A stretch of DNA of 64,000 nucleotides. Origin: Luidia sarsii. Its lineage: Eukaryota; Echinodermata; Asteroidea; Paxillosida; Luidiidae. The notes beneath the pieces are model-generated. The model made no database searches. It saw only the letters and a program-made list of their open reading frames with translations, and was not told where the DNA came from. Location of the stretch: contig OX465120.1 in assembly GCA_949987565.1 (NCBI GenBank), forward strand, positions 4,459,587 to 4,523,586, read 5' to 3'. A program made the translations under genes and the position numbers. Below are positions 1 to 11,089 of the stretch, in pieces (the stretch's first letter is position 1; the number at the start of each line of letters is the position of its first letter).

Positions 1-231
1 GGAGTATAGCTGTAAAGAAAAATAGACTTTGCAGGTTAATATCTTCTTTATTATTATCCTGACGAAGCTGAAACTTGTCAAGCCAACAGGCCTCGAAAAG
101 ACCTATCTGTCAGTATTTAAAAATCTGAAATCAAACCTAATATGATGTTTTTATGATCAAGCAAAGAGAACAAACCTCTGTCAGCTAGGTAGCTTGTGTG
201 TGCAGAGGGCAGTACACAACAGTCGGTCGGC

Positions 232-462
232 GGAGAATAGCCTGAAAGAAAAATAGACTTTGCAGGTTAATATCTACTTTATTATTATCCTGACAAAGCT
301 TAAACTTGTCAAGCTAACAGGCCTTACACAGACCTATCTGTCAGTATTGAAAAATCTGAAATCGAGCCTAGAATAATGTGTTTATGATCAAGCAAAGAGA
401 ACTAACCTCTGTCAGCTAGGTAGCTTGTGTGTGCAGAGGGCAGTACACAACAGTCGGTCGGC
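232..462 (+). repeat. Type C monomer, the divergent class (example no. 2)
   Basis: C differs from A by t5a, t11c, g12t, t13g, t45a, g64a, a70t, c84t, c94t, g95a, a96c, a98c, a135g, a140g, t141a, g144a, t149g and a172t. The change at 64-70 creates AAGCTT (HindIII), which A and B lack. Full C monomers are nos. 2, 8, 21, 27, 35, 58, 106, 113, 116, 161, 164, 186, 191, 198, 203, 216 and 270. Nos. 8, 27, 191, 203 and 216 also have c87g (C2). C is always a single unit between A and/or B units, never two in a row, so it acts as the landmark of the higher-order pattern. Confidence 0.96.
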
Positions 463-811
463 GGAGTATAGCTGTAAAGAAAAATAGACTTTGCAGGTTA
501 ATATCTTCTTTTTTATTATCTCTACGACGCTGAAACTTGTCAAGCCAACAGGCCTCGAAAAGACCAATCTGTCAGTATTGAAAAATCTGAAATCGAACCT
601 AATATGATGTTTTTATGATCAAGCAAAGAGAACAAACCTCTGTCAGCTAGGTAGCTTGTGTGTGCAGAGGGCAGTACACAACAGTCGGTCGGCGGAGTAT
701 AGCTGTAAAGAAAAATAGACTTTGCAGGTTAATATCTTCTTTATTATTATCCTGACGAAGCTAAAACTTGTCAAGCCAACAGGCCTCGAAAAGACCTATC
801 TGTCAGTATTG

Positions 812-880
812 AAAAATCTGAAATCGAACCTAATATGATGTTTTTATGATCAAGCAAAGAGAACAAACCTCTGTCAGCTA
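812..880 (-). promoter_or_regulatory. Possible Pol III internal promoter and T5 terminator, minus strand (example in monomer 4)
   Basis: On the minus strand, unit positions 137-127 read GGTTCGATTTC, matching the tRNA B-box consensus GGTTCGANTCC except at one base. About 50 bases upstream, positions 187-175 read TAGCTGACAGAGG, a weak A-box-like match (TAGC..A....GG). The first T run of four or more downstream is TTTTT at 123-119. A transcript would span about 80 nt. No tRNA cloverleaf or T stem is visible. Ac units (a120c) lose the T run, and units with g133a (At, Bs, Bq) change the core C of the B box. This may be a relic of a tRNA-derived element or chance. Confidence 0.25.
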
Positions 881-887
881 GGTAGCT
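876..887. other. Short dyad AGCTA-GG-TAGCT (unit positions 183-194; example in monomer 4)
   Basis: There are 5-bp inverted arms around a 2-base centre. It is present in most monomers. The r change (g188a) alters only the centre, while the s change (a183t) breaks the outer base pair. Arms this short form at most a weak hairpin. Dyads of this kind are reported in centromeric satellites, but chance cannot be excluded. Confidence 0.5.
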
Positions 888-924
888 TGTGTGTGCAGAG
901 GGCAGTACACAACAGTCGGTCGGC
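886..924 (+). other. Near-invariant G+C-rich unit tail (positions 193-231; example in monomer 4)
   Basis: This 39-bp end of the unit is about 59% G+C, against about 35% for the rest. It carries a (GT)4-like stretch, GCAGAGGGCAG, and GTCGGTCGGC with three CpG (the last across the unit border). It has no A/B/C-diagnostic site. The only changes seen are t213a, a219g, g202a and single cases (for example g198a in no. 148 and a CpG transition at the end of no. 215). Such conserved boxes are known in other satellites as protein-binding regions, but function here is inference. Confidence 0.7.
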
Positions 925-2079
925 GGAGTATAGCTGTAAAGAAAAATAGACTTTGCAGGTTAATATCTTCTTTATTATTATCTCTACGACGCTGAAACTT
1001 GTCAAGCCAACATGCCTCGAAAAGACCTATCTGTCAGTATTGAAAAATCTGAAATCGAACCTAATATGATGTTTTTATGATCAAGCAAAGAGAACAAACC
1101 TCTGTCAGCTAGGTAGCTTGTGTGTGCAGAGGGCAGTACACAACAGTCGGTCGGCGGAGTATAGCTGTAAAGAAAAATAGACTTTGCAGGTTAATATCTT
1201 CTTTATTATTATCTCTACGACGCTGAAACTTGTCAAGCCAACAGGCCTCGAAAAGACCTATCTGTCAGTATTGAAAAATCTGAAATCGAACCTAATATGA
1301 TGTTTTTATGATCAAGCAAAGAGAACAAAGCTCTGTCAGCTAGGTAGCTTGTGTGTGCAGAGGGCAGTACACAACAGTCGGTCGGCGGAGTATAGCTGTA
1401 AAGAAAAATAGACTTTGCAGGTTAATATCTTCTTTATTATTATCCTGACGAAGCTAAAACTTGTCAAGCCAACAGGCCTCGAAAAGACCTATCTGTCAGT
1501 ATTGAAAAATCTGAAATCGAACCTAATATGATGTTTTTATGATCAAGCAAAGAGAACAAACCTCTGTCAGCTAGGTAGCTTGTGTGTGCAGAGGGCAGTA
1601 CACAACAGTCGGTCGGCGGAGAATAGCCTGAAAGAAAAAAAGACTTTGCAGGTTAATATCTACTTTATTATTATCCTGACAAAGCTTAAACTTGTCAAGC
1701 TAAGAGGCCTTACACAGACCTATCTGTCAGTATTGAAAAATCTGAAATCGAGCCTAGAATAATGTGTTTATGATCAAGCAAAGAGAACTAACCTCTGTCA
1801 GCTAGGTAGCTTGTGTGTGCAGAGGGCAGTACACAACAGTCGGTCGGCGGAGTATAGCTGTAAAGAAAAATAGACTTTGCAGGTTAATATCTTCTTTATT
1901 ATTATCCTGACGAAGCTAAAACTTGTCAAGCCAACAGGCCTCGAAAAGACCTATCTGTCAGTATTAAAAAATCTGAAATCGAACCTAATATGATGTTTTT
2001 ATGATCAAGCAAAGAGAACAAACCTCTGTCAGCTAGGTAGCTTGTGTGTGCAGAGGGCAGTACACAACAGTCGGTCGGC

Positions 2080-2310
2080 GGAGTATAGCTGTAAAGAAAA
2101 ATAGACTTTGCAGGTTAATATCTTCTTTATTATTATCTCTACGACGCTGAAACTTGTCAAGCCAACAGGCCTCGAAAAGACCTATCTGTCAGTATTGAAA
2201 AATCTGAAATCGAACCTAATATGATGTTTTTATGATCAAGCAAAGAGAACAAACCTCTGTCAGCTAGGTAGCTTGTGTGTGCAGAGGGCAGTACACAACA
2301 GTCGGTCGGC
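2080..2310 (+). repeat. Type B monomer (example no. 10)
   Basis: B is set apart by TCTCTACGACGCTGAAAC in place of the A sequence at 57-74 (c59t, t60c, g61t, a66c, a70g). Outside that 12-base patch it equals A. Sub-variants are Bk (c175g), Bs (g133a and a183t), Br (g188a and a219g), Bn (t104a), Bf (c27a) and Bkf. Because all A/B differences sit in one short patch, one small conversion tract can turn A into B, and hybrids such as D and monomer 263 exist. Confidence 0.97.
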
Positions 2311-3003
2311 GGAGTATAGCTGTAAAGAAAAATAGACTTTGCAGGTTAATATCTTCTTTATTATTATCCTGACGAAGCTAAAACTTGTCAAGCCAACAGG
2401 CCTCGAAAAGACCTATCTGTCAGTATTGAAAAATCTGAAATCGAACCTAATATGATGTTTTTATGATCAAGCAAAGAGAACAAACCTCTGTCAGCTAGGT
2501 AGCTTGTGTGTGCAGAGGGCAGTACACAACAGTCGGTCGGCGGAGTATAGCTGTAAAGAAAAATAGACTTTGCAGGTTAATATCTTCTTTATTATTATCC
2601 TGACGAAGCTAAAACTTGTCAAGCCAACAGGCCTCGAAAAGACCTATCTGTCAGTATTGACAAATCTGAAATCGAACCTAATATGATGTTTTTATGATCA
2701 AGCAAAGAGAACAAACCTCTGTCAGCTAGGTAGCTTGTGTGTGCAGAGGGCAGTACACAACAGTCGGTCGGCGGAGTATAGCTGTAAAGAAAAATAGACT
2801 TTGCAGGTTAATATCTTCTTTATTATTATCTCTACGACGCTGAAACTTGTCAAGCCAACAGGCCTCGAAAAGACCTATCTGTCAGTATTGAAAAATCTGA
2901 AATCGAACCTAATATGATGTTTTTATGATCAAGCAAAGAGAACAAAGCTCTGTCAGCTAGGTAGCTTGTGTGTGCAGAGGGCAGAACACAACAGTCGGTC
3001 GGC

Positions 3004-3234
3004 GGAGTATAGCTGTAAAGAAAAATAGACTTTGCAGGTTAATATCTTCTTTATTATTATCTCTACGACGCTAAAACTTGTCAAGCCAACAGGCCTCGAA
3101 AAGACCTTCTGTCAGTATTGAAAAATCTGAAATCGAACCTAATATGATGTTTTTTATGATCAAGCAAAGACAACAAACCTCTGTCAGCTAGGTAGCTTGT
3201 GTGTGCAGAGGGCAGTACACAACAGTCGGTCGGC
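3004..3234 (+). repeat. Monomer 14: D unit with compensating 1-bp deletion
   Basis: This D monomer has the T6 insertion and also GACCTTCTG for GACCTATCTG near unit position 105, restoring 231 bp. It is the only deletion I found in 277 monomers. The 14-mer copy at 4390-7623 lacks this unit, so it cannot be checked against its own duplicate. Confidence 0.9.
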
Positions 3235-4389
3235 GGAGTATAGCTGTAAAGAAAAATAGACTTTGCAGGTTAATATCTTCTTTATTATTATCCTGACGAA
3301 GCTAAAACTTGTCAAGCCAACAGGCCTCGAAAAGACCTATCTGTCAGTATTGAAAAATCTGAAATCGAACCTAATATGATGTTTTTATGATCAAGCAAAG
3401 AGAACAAACCTCTGTCAGCTAGGTAGCTTGTGTGTGCAGAGGGCAGTACACAACAGTCGGTCGGCGGAGTATAGCTGTAAAGAAAAATAGACTTTGCAGG
3501 TTAATATCTTCTTTATTATTATCTCTACGACGCTGAAACTTGTCAAGCCAACAGGCCTCGAAAAGACCTATCTGTCAGTATTAAAAAATCTGAAATCGAA
3601 CCTAATATGATGTTTTTATGATCAAGCAAAGAGAACAAACCTCTGTCAGCTAGGTAGCTTGTGTGTGCAGAGGGCAGTACACAACAGTCGGTCGGCGGAG
3701 TATAGCTGTAAAGAAAAATAGACTTTGCAGGTTAATATCTTCTTTATTATTATCCTGACGAAGCTAAAACTTGTCAAGCCAACAGGCCTCGAAAAGACCT
3801 ATCTGTCAGTATTGACAAATCTGAAATCGAACCTAATATGATGTTTTTATGATCAAGCAAAGAGAACAAACCTCTGTCAGCTAGGTAGCTTGTGTGTGCA
3901 GAGGGCAGTACACAACAGTCGGTCGGCGGAGTATAGCTGTAAAGAAAAATAGACTTTGCAGGTTAATATCTTCTTTATTATTATCTCTACGACGCTGAAA
4001 CTTGTCAAGCCAACAGGCCTCGAAAAGACCTATCTGTCAGTATTGAAAAATCTGAAATCAAACCTAATATGATGTTTTTATGATCAAGCAAAGAGAACAA
4101 ACCTCTGTCTGCTAGGTAGCTTGTGTGTGCAGAGGGCAGTACACAACAGTCGGTCGGCGGAGTATAGCTGTAAAGAAAAATAGACTTTGCAGGTTAATAT
4201 CTTCTTTATTATTATCTCTACGACGCTGAAACTTGTCAAGCCAACAGGCCTCGAAAAGACCTATCTGTCAGTATTGAAAAATCTGAAATCGAACCTAATA
4301 TGATGTTTTTATGATCAAGCAAAGAGAACAAACCTCTGTCAGCTAGGTAGCTTGTGTGTGCAGAGGGCAGTACACAACAGTCGGTCGGC

Positions 4390-7300
4390 GGAGTATAGCT
4401 GTAAAGAAAAATAGACTTTGCAGGTTAATATCTTCTTTATTATTATCCTGACGAAGCTGAAACTTGTCAAGCCAACAGGCCTCGAAAAGACCTATCTGTC
4501 AGTATTTAAAAATCTGAAATCAAACCTAATATGATGTTTTTATGATCAAGCAAAGAGAACAAACCTCTGTCAGCTAGGTAGCTTGTGTGTGCAGAGGGCA
4601 GTACACAACAGTCGGTCGGCGGAGAATAGCCTGAAAGAAAAATAGACTTTGCAGGTTAATATCTACTTTATTATTATCCTGACAAAGCTTAAACTTGTCA
4701 AGCTAACAGGCCTTACACAGACCTATCTGTCAGTATTGAAAAATCTGAAATCGAGCCTAGAATAATGTGTTTATGATCAAGCAAAGAGAACTAACCTCTG
4801 TCAGCTAGGTAGCTTGTGTGTGCAGAGGGCAGTACACAACAGTCGGTCGGCGGAGTATAGCTGTAAAGAAAAATAGACTTTGCAGGTTAATATCTTCTTT
4901 TTTATTATCTCTACGACGCTGAAACTTGTCAAGCCAACAGGCCTCGAAAAGACCAATCTGTCAGTATTGAAAAATCTGAAATCGAACCTAATATGATGTT
5001 TTTATGATCAAGCAAAGAGAACAAACCTCTGTCAGCTAGGTAGCTTGTGTGTGCAGAGGGCAGTACACAACAGTCGGTCGGCGGAGTATAGCTGTAAAGA
5101 AAAATAGACTTTGCAGGTTAATATCTTCTTTATTATTATCCTGACGAAGCTAAAACTTGTCAAGCCAACAGGCCTCGAAAAGACCTATCTGTCAGTATTG
5201 AAAAATCTGAAATCGAACCTAATATGATGTTTTTATGATCAAGCAAAGAGAACAAACCTCTGTCAGCTAGGTAGCTTGTGTGTGCAGAGGGCAGTACACA
5301 ACAGTCGGTCGGCGGAGTATAGCTGTAAAGAAAAATAGACTTTGCAGGTTAATATCTTCTTTATTATTATCTCTACGACGCTGAAACTTGTCAAGCCAAC
5401 ATGCCTCGAAAAGACCTATCTGTCAGTATTGAAAAATCTGAAATCGAACCTAATATGATGTTTTTATGATCAAGCAAAGAGAACAAACCTCTGTCAGCTA
5501 GGTAGCTTGTGTGTGCAGAGGGCAGTACACAACAGTCGGTCGGCGGAGTATAGCTGTAAAGAAAAATAGACTTTGCAGGTTAATATCTTCTTTATTATTA
5601 TCTCTACGACGCTGAAACTTGTCAAGCCAACAGGCCTCGAAAAGACCTATCTGTCAGTATTGAAAAATCTGAAATCGAACCTAATATGATGTTTTTATGA
5701 TCAAGCAAAGAGAACAAAGCTCTGTCAGCTAGGTAGCTTGTGTGTGCAGAGGGCAGTACACAACAGTCGGTCGGCGGAGTATAGCTGTAAAGAAAAATAG
5801 ACTTTGCAGGTTAATATCTTCTTTATTATTATCCTGACGAAGCTAAAACTTGTCAAGCCAACAGGCCTCGAAAAGACCTATCTGTCAGTATTGAAAAATC
5901 TGAAATCGAACCTAATATGATGTTTTTATGATCAAGCAAAGAGAACAAACCTCTGTCAGCTAGGTAGCTTGTGTGTGCAGAGGGCAGTACACAACAGTCG
6001 GTCGGCGGAGAATAGCCTGAAAGAAAAAAAGACTTTGCAGGTTAATATCTACTTTATTATTATCCTGACAAAGCTTAAACTTGTCAAGCTAAGAGGCCTT
6101 ACACAGACCTATCTGTCAGTATTGAAAAATCTGAAATCGAGCCTAGAATAATGTGTTTATGATCAAGCAAAGAGAACTAACCTCTGTCAGCTAGGTAGCT
6201 TGTGTGTGCAGAGGGCAGTACACAACAGTCGGTCGGCGGAGTATAGCTGTAAAGAAAAATAGACTTTGCAGGTTAATATCTTCTTTATTATTATCCTGAC
6301 GAAGCTAAAACTTGTCAAGCCAACAGGCCTCGAAAAGACCTATCTGTCAGTATTAAAAAATCTGAAATCGAACCTAATATGATGTTTTTATGATCAAGCA
6401 AAGAGAACAAACCTCTGTCAGCTAGGTAGCTTGTGTGTGCAGAGGGCAGTACACAACAGTCGGTCGGCGGAGTATAGCTGTAAAGAAAAATAGACTTTGC
6501 AGGTTAATATCTTCTTTATTATTATCTCTACGACGCTGAAACTTGTCAAGCCAACAGGCCTCGAAAAGACCTATCTGTCAGTATTGAAAAATCTGAAATC
6601 GAACCTAATATGATGTTTTTATGATCAAGCAAAGAGAACAAACCTCTGTCAGCTAGGTAGCTTGTGTGTGCAGAGGGCAGTACACAACAGTCGGTCGGCG
6701 GAGTATAGCTGTAAAGAAAAATAGACTTTGCAGGTTAATATCTTCTTTATTATTATCCTGACGAAGCTAAAACTTGTCAAGCCAACAGGCCTCGAAAAGA
6801 CCTATCTGTCAGTATTGAAAAATCTGAAATCGAACCTAATATGATGTTTTTATGATCAAGCAAAGAGAACAAACCTCTGTCAGCTAGGTAGCTTGTGTGT
6901 GCAGAGGGCAGTACACAACAGTCGGTCGGCGGAGTATAGCTGTAAAGAAAAATAGACTTTGCAGGTTAATATCTTCTTTATTATTATCCTGACGAAGCTA
7001 AAACTTGTCAAGCCAACAGGCCTCGAAAAGACCTATCTGTCAGTATTGACAAATCTGAAATCGAACCTAATATGATGTTTTTATGATCAAGCAAAGAGAA
7101 CAAACCTCTGTCAGCTAGGTAGCTTGTGTGTGCAGAGGGCAGTACACAACAGTCGGTCGGCGGAGTATAGCTGTAAAGAAAAATAGACTTTGCAGGTTAA
7201 TATCTTCTTTATTATTATCTCTACGACGCTGAAACTTGTCAAGCCAACAGGCCTCGAAAAGACCTATCTGTCAGTATTGAAAAATCTGAAATCAAACCTA

Positions 7301-7623
7301 TCATGATGTTTTTATGATCAAGCAAAGAGAACAAACCTCTGTCTGCTAGGTAGCTTGTGTGTGCAGAGGGCAGTACACAACAGTCGGTCGGCGGAGTATA
7401 GCTGTAAAGAAAAATAGACTTTGCAGGTTAATATCTTCTTTATTATTATCTCTACGACGCTGAAACTTGTCAAGCCAACAGGCCTCGAAAAGACCTATCT
7501 GTCAGTATTGAAAAATCTGAAATCGAACCTAATATGATGTTTTTATGATCAAGCAAAGAGAACAAACCTCTGTCAGCTAGGTAGCTTGTGTGTGCAGAGG
7601 GCAGTACACAACAGTCGGTCGGC
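4390..7623 (+). repeat. Higher-order repeat copy 2, 14-mer with five monomers missing (20-33)
   Basis: Monomer order: At C Bn A B Bk A C2 A B A Ac Bs B. Monomers 20-31 match 1-12 type for type, including the private variants in nos. 22, 24, 27 and 28. The copy then jumps to the equivalents of 18-19. The five units Bk D A B Ac (1155 bp) are absent. Both flanks of the missing part are Ac monomers, so exchange between misaligned Ac units 12 and 17 explains the loss. Monomer 32 adds a private change (CTATCATGATG), made after the duplication. Confidence 0.92.
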
Positions 7624-10600
7624 GGAGTATAGCTGTAAAGAAAAATAGACTTTGCAGGTTAATATCTTCTTTATTATTATCCTGACGAAGCTGAAACTTG
7701 TCAAGCCAACAGGCCTCGAAAAGACCTATCTGTCAGTATTTAAAAATCTGAAATCAAACCTAATATGATGTTTTTATGATCAAGCAAAGAGAACAAACCT
7801 CTGTCAGCTAGGTAGCTTGTGTGTGCAGAGGGCAGTACACAACAGTCGGTCGGCGGAGAATAGCCTGAAAGAAAAATAGACTTTGCAGGTTAATATCTAC
7901 TTTATTATTATCCTGACAAAGCTTAAACTTGTCAAGCTAACAGGCCTTACACAGACCTATCTGTCAGTATTGAAAAATCTGAAATCGAGCCTAGAATAAT
8001 GTGTTTATGATCAAGCAAAGAGAACTAACCTCTGTCAGCTAGGTAGCTTGTGTGTGCAGAGGGCAGTACACAACAGTCGGTCGGCGGAGTATAGCTGTAA
8101 AGAAAAATAGACTTTGCAGGTTAATATCTTCTTTATTATTATCTCTACGACGCTGAAACTTGTCAAGCCAACAGGCCTCGAAAAGACCAATCTGTCAGTA
8201 TTGAAAAATCTGAAATCGAACCTAATATGATGTTTTTATGATCAAGCAAAGAGAACAAACCTCTGTCAGCTAGGTAGCTTGTGTGTGCAGAGGGCAGTAC
8301 ACAACAGTCGGTCGGCGGAGTATAGCTGTAAAGAAAAATAGACTTTGCAGATTAATATCTTCTTTATTATTATCCTGACGAAGCTAAAACTTGTCAAGCC
8401 AACAGGCCTCGAAAAGACCTATCTGTCAGTATTGAAAAATCTGAAATCGAACCTAATATGATGTTTTTATGATCAAGCAAAGAGAACAAACCTCTGTCAG
8501 CTAGGTAGCTTGTGTGTGCAGAGGGCAGTACACAACAGTCGGTCGGCGGAGTATAGCTGTAAAGAAAAATAGACTTTGCAGGTTAATATCTTCTTTATTA
8601 TTATCTCTACGACGCTGAAACTTGTCAAGCCAACAGGCCTCGAAAAGACCTATCTGTCAGTATTGAAAAATCTGAAATCGAACCTAATATGATGTTTTTA
8701 TGATCAAGCAAAGAGAACAAACCTCTGTCAGCTAGGTAGCTTGTGTGTGCAGAGGGCAGTACACAACAGTCGGTCGGCGGAGTATAGCTGTAAAGAAAAA
8801 TAGACTTTGCAGGTTAATATCTTCTTTATTATTATCCTGACGAAGCTAAAACTTGTCAAGCCAACAGGCCTCGAAAAGACCTATCTGTCAGTATTGAAAA
8901 ATCTGAAATCGAACCTAATATGATGTTTTTATGATCAAGCAAAGAGAACAAACCTCTGTCAGCTAGGTAGCTTGTGTGTGCAGAGGGCAGTACACAACAG
9001 TCGGTCGGCGGAGTATAGCTGTAAAGAAAAATAGAATTTGCAGGTTAATATCTTCTTTATTATTATCTCTACGACGCTGAAACTTGTCAAGCCAACAGGC
9101 CTCGAAAAGACCTATCTGTCAGTATTGAAAAATCTGAAATCGAACCTAATATGATGTTTTTATGATCAAGCAAAGAGAACAAAGCTCTGTCAGCTAGGTA
9201 GCTTGTGTGTGCAGAGGGCAGTACACAACAGTCGGTCGGCGGAGTATAGCTGTAAAGAAAAATAGACTTTGCAGGTTAATATCTTCTTTATTATTATCTC
9301 TACGACGCTGAAACTTGTCAAGCCAACAGGCCTCGAAAAGACCAATCTGTCAGTATTGAAAAATCTGAAATCGAACCTAATATGATGTTTTTATGATCAA
9401 GCAAAGAGAACAAACCTCTGTCAGCTAGGTAGCTTGTGTGTGCAGAGGGCAGTACACAACAGTCGGTCGGCGGAGTATAGCTGTAAAGAAAAATAGACTT
9501 TGCAGGTTAATATCTTCTTTCTAATTATCCTGACGAAGCTAAAACTTGTCAAGCCAACAGGCCTCGAAAAGACCTATCTGTCAGTATTGAAAAATCTGAA
9601 ATCGAACCTAATATGATGTTTTTATGATCAAGCAAAGAGAACAAACCTCTGTCAGCTAGGTAGCTTGTGTGTGCAGAGGGCAGTACACAACAGTCGGTCG
9701 GCGGAGTATAGCTGTAAAGAAAAATAGACTTTGCAGGTTAATATCTTCTTTATTATTATCTCTACGACGCTGAAACTTGTCAAGCCAACAGGCCTCGAAA
9801 AGACCTATCTGTCAGTATTGAAAAATCTGAAATCGAACCTAATATGATGTTTTTATGATCAAGCAAAGAGAACAAACCTCTGTCAGCTAGGTAGCTTGTG
9901 TGTGCAGAGGGCAGTACACAACAGTCGGTCGGCGGAGTATAGCTGTAAAGAAAAATAGACTTTGCAGGTTAATATCTTCTTTATTATTATCTCTACGACG
10001 CTGAAACTTGTCAAGCCAACAGGCCTCGAAAAGACCTATCTGCCAGTATTGAAAAATCTGAAATCGAACCTAATATGATGTTTTTATGATCAAGCAAAGA
10101 GAACAAACCTCTGTCAGCTAAGTAGCTTGTGTGTGCAGAGGGCAGTACACAGCAGTCGGTCGGCGGAGTATAGCTGTAAAGAAAAATAGACTTTGCAGGT
10201 TAATATCTTCTTTATTATTATCCTGACGAAGCTAAAACTTGTCAAGCCAACAGGCCTCGAAAAGACCTATCTGTCAGTATTGAAAAATCTGAAATCGAAC
10301 CTAATATGATGTTTTTATGATCAAGCAAAGAGAACAAACCTCTGTCTGCTAGGTAGCTTGTGTGTGCAGAGGGCAGTACACAACAGTCGGTCGGCGGAGT
10401 ATAGCTGTAAAGAAAAATAGACTTTGCAGGTTAATATCTTCTTTATTATTATCCTGACGAAGCTAAAACTTGTCAAGCCAACAGGCCTCGAAAAGACCTA
10501 TCTGTCAGTATTGAAAAATCTGAAATCGAACCTAATATGATGTTTTTATGATCAAGCAAAGAGAACAAACCTCTGTCAGCTAGGTAGCTTGTGTGTGCAG

Positions 10601-10857
10601 AGGGCAGTACACAACAGTCGGTCGGCGGAGTATAGCTGTAAAGAAAAATAGAATTTGCAGGTTAATATCTTCTTTATTATTATCTCTACGACGCTGAAAC
10701 TTGTCAAGCCAACAGGCCTCGAAAAGACCTATCTGTCAGTATTGAAAAATCTGAAATCGAACCTAATATGATGTTTTTATGATCAAGCAAAGAGAACAAA
10801 GCTCTGTCAGCTAGGTAGCTTGTGTGTGCAGAGGGCAGAACACAACAGTCGGTCGGC

Positions 10858-11089
10858 GGAGTATAGCTGTAAAGAAAAATAGACTTTGCAGGTTAATATC
10901 TTCTTTATTATTATCTCTACGACGCTAAAACTTGTCAAGCCAACAGGCCTCGAAAAGACCTATCTGTCAGTATTGAAAAATCTGAAATCGAACCTAATAT
11001 GATGTTTTTTATGATCAAGCAAAGACAACAAACCTCTGTCAGCTAGGTAGCTTGTGTGTGCAGAGGGCAGTACACAACAGTCGGTCGGC
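10858..11089 (+). repeat. Type D monomer, 232 bp with T6 run (example no. 48)
   Basis: D has the B patch at 59-66 but A-like a70, six T instead of five at 148-152, and g168c (CAAAGACAAC). D monomers are nos. 14, 48, 122, 172, 230, 239, 249 and 265. The T6/g168c pair also occurs on other backgrounds: Bd no. 178 and Ad nos. 181 and 193. T6 and g168c are never separated in the window, so the pair behaves as one haplotype. Confidence 0.95.

Larger units (their letters stand above)
694..924 (+). repeat. Type A monomer (reference unit, no. 4)
   Basis: This unit is used as the reference for all unit positions. Type A is recognised by CCTGACGAAGCTAAAAC at 58-74. It carries AGGCCT at 88-93, T5 at 148-152, TGATCA at 154-159, the dyad AGCTA-GG-TAGCT at 183-194 and the CpG-bearing end GTCGGTCGGC at 222-231. 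A sub-variants are Ag (a70g), At (Ag with g118t and g133a), Ac (a120c) and As (a183t). A is the commonest type in the right third of the window. Confidence 0.97.
1..4389 (+). repeat. Higher-order repeat copy 1, 19-mer (monomers 1-19)
   Basis: Monomer order: At C Bn A B Bk A C2 A B A Ac Bk D A B Ac Bs B. The unit is 4389 bp, exactly 19 x 231, because monomer 14 has both a 1-bp deletion (near unit position 105) and the D-type extra T. Private markers shared with the next copy are a CATGCC variant in monomer 5, the T-rich TTCTTTTTTATT in monomer 3, t23a in monomer 8 and ATTAAAAAAT in monomer 9. The window starts on a unit boundary, so whether another copy lies upstream cannot be told. Confidence 0.93.

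Noticed and set aside
74..82. CTTG-T-CAAG odd-centred palindrome as a protein site or terminator
   Set aside because: Only four base pairs around one base with no T run after it; too short to support a call.
18..152. Phased A/T tracts causing strong DNA bending
   Set aside because: A or T runs lie at about 18-22, 70-73, 96-99, 119-123 and 148-152, but their spacings (about 52, 26, 23, 29) are not consistently in step with the 10.5-bp turn. Curvature would need a calculation.
106..184. TCTGTCAG at 106-113 and 177-184 as proof that the unit arose from a shorter (~71 bp) repeat
   Set aside because: The 8-base match does not extend into the flanks, so an internal sub-repeat origin is not supported.
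127..190. A tRNA gene on the minus strand near the B-box-like motif
   Set aside because: The bases beside the TTCGATT loop do not form a proper T stem, and no acceptor or anticodon stems are seen. Only the promoter-like motif was kept, at low confidence.
232..462. Type C monomer as an inserted mobile element
   Set aside because: It is homologous to A and B over its full 231 bp and in register, with no terminal repeats or target-site duplication. It is a diverged monomer.
1580..1762. 60-codon open frame (also at 5969, 22371, 42241, 45014, 61650) as a small protein gene
   Set aside because: It begins at TTG, not ATG, spans a satellite unit border, and exists only where one base change removes a stop that the other 271 units keep. 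It has no ribosome-binding or promoter context and no recognisable domain.
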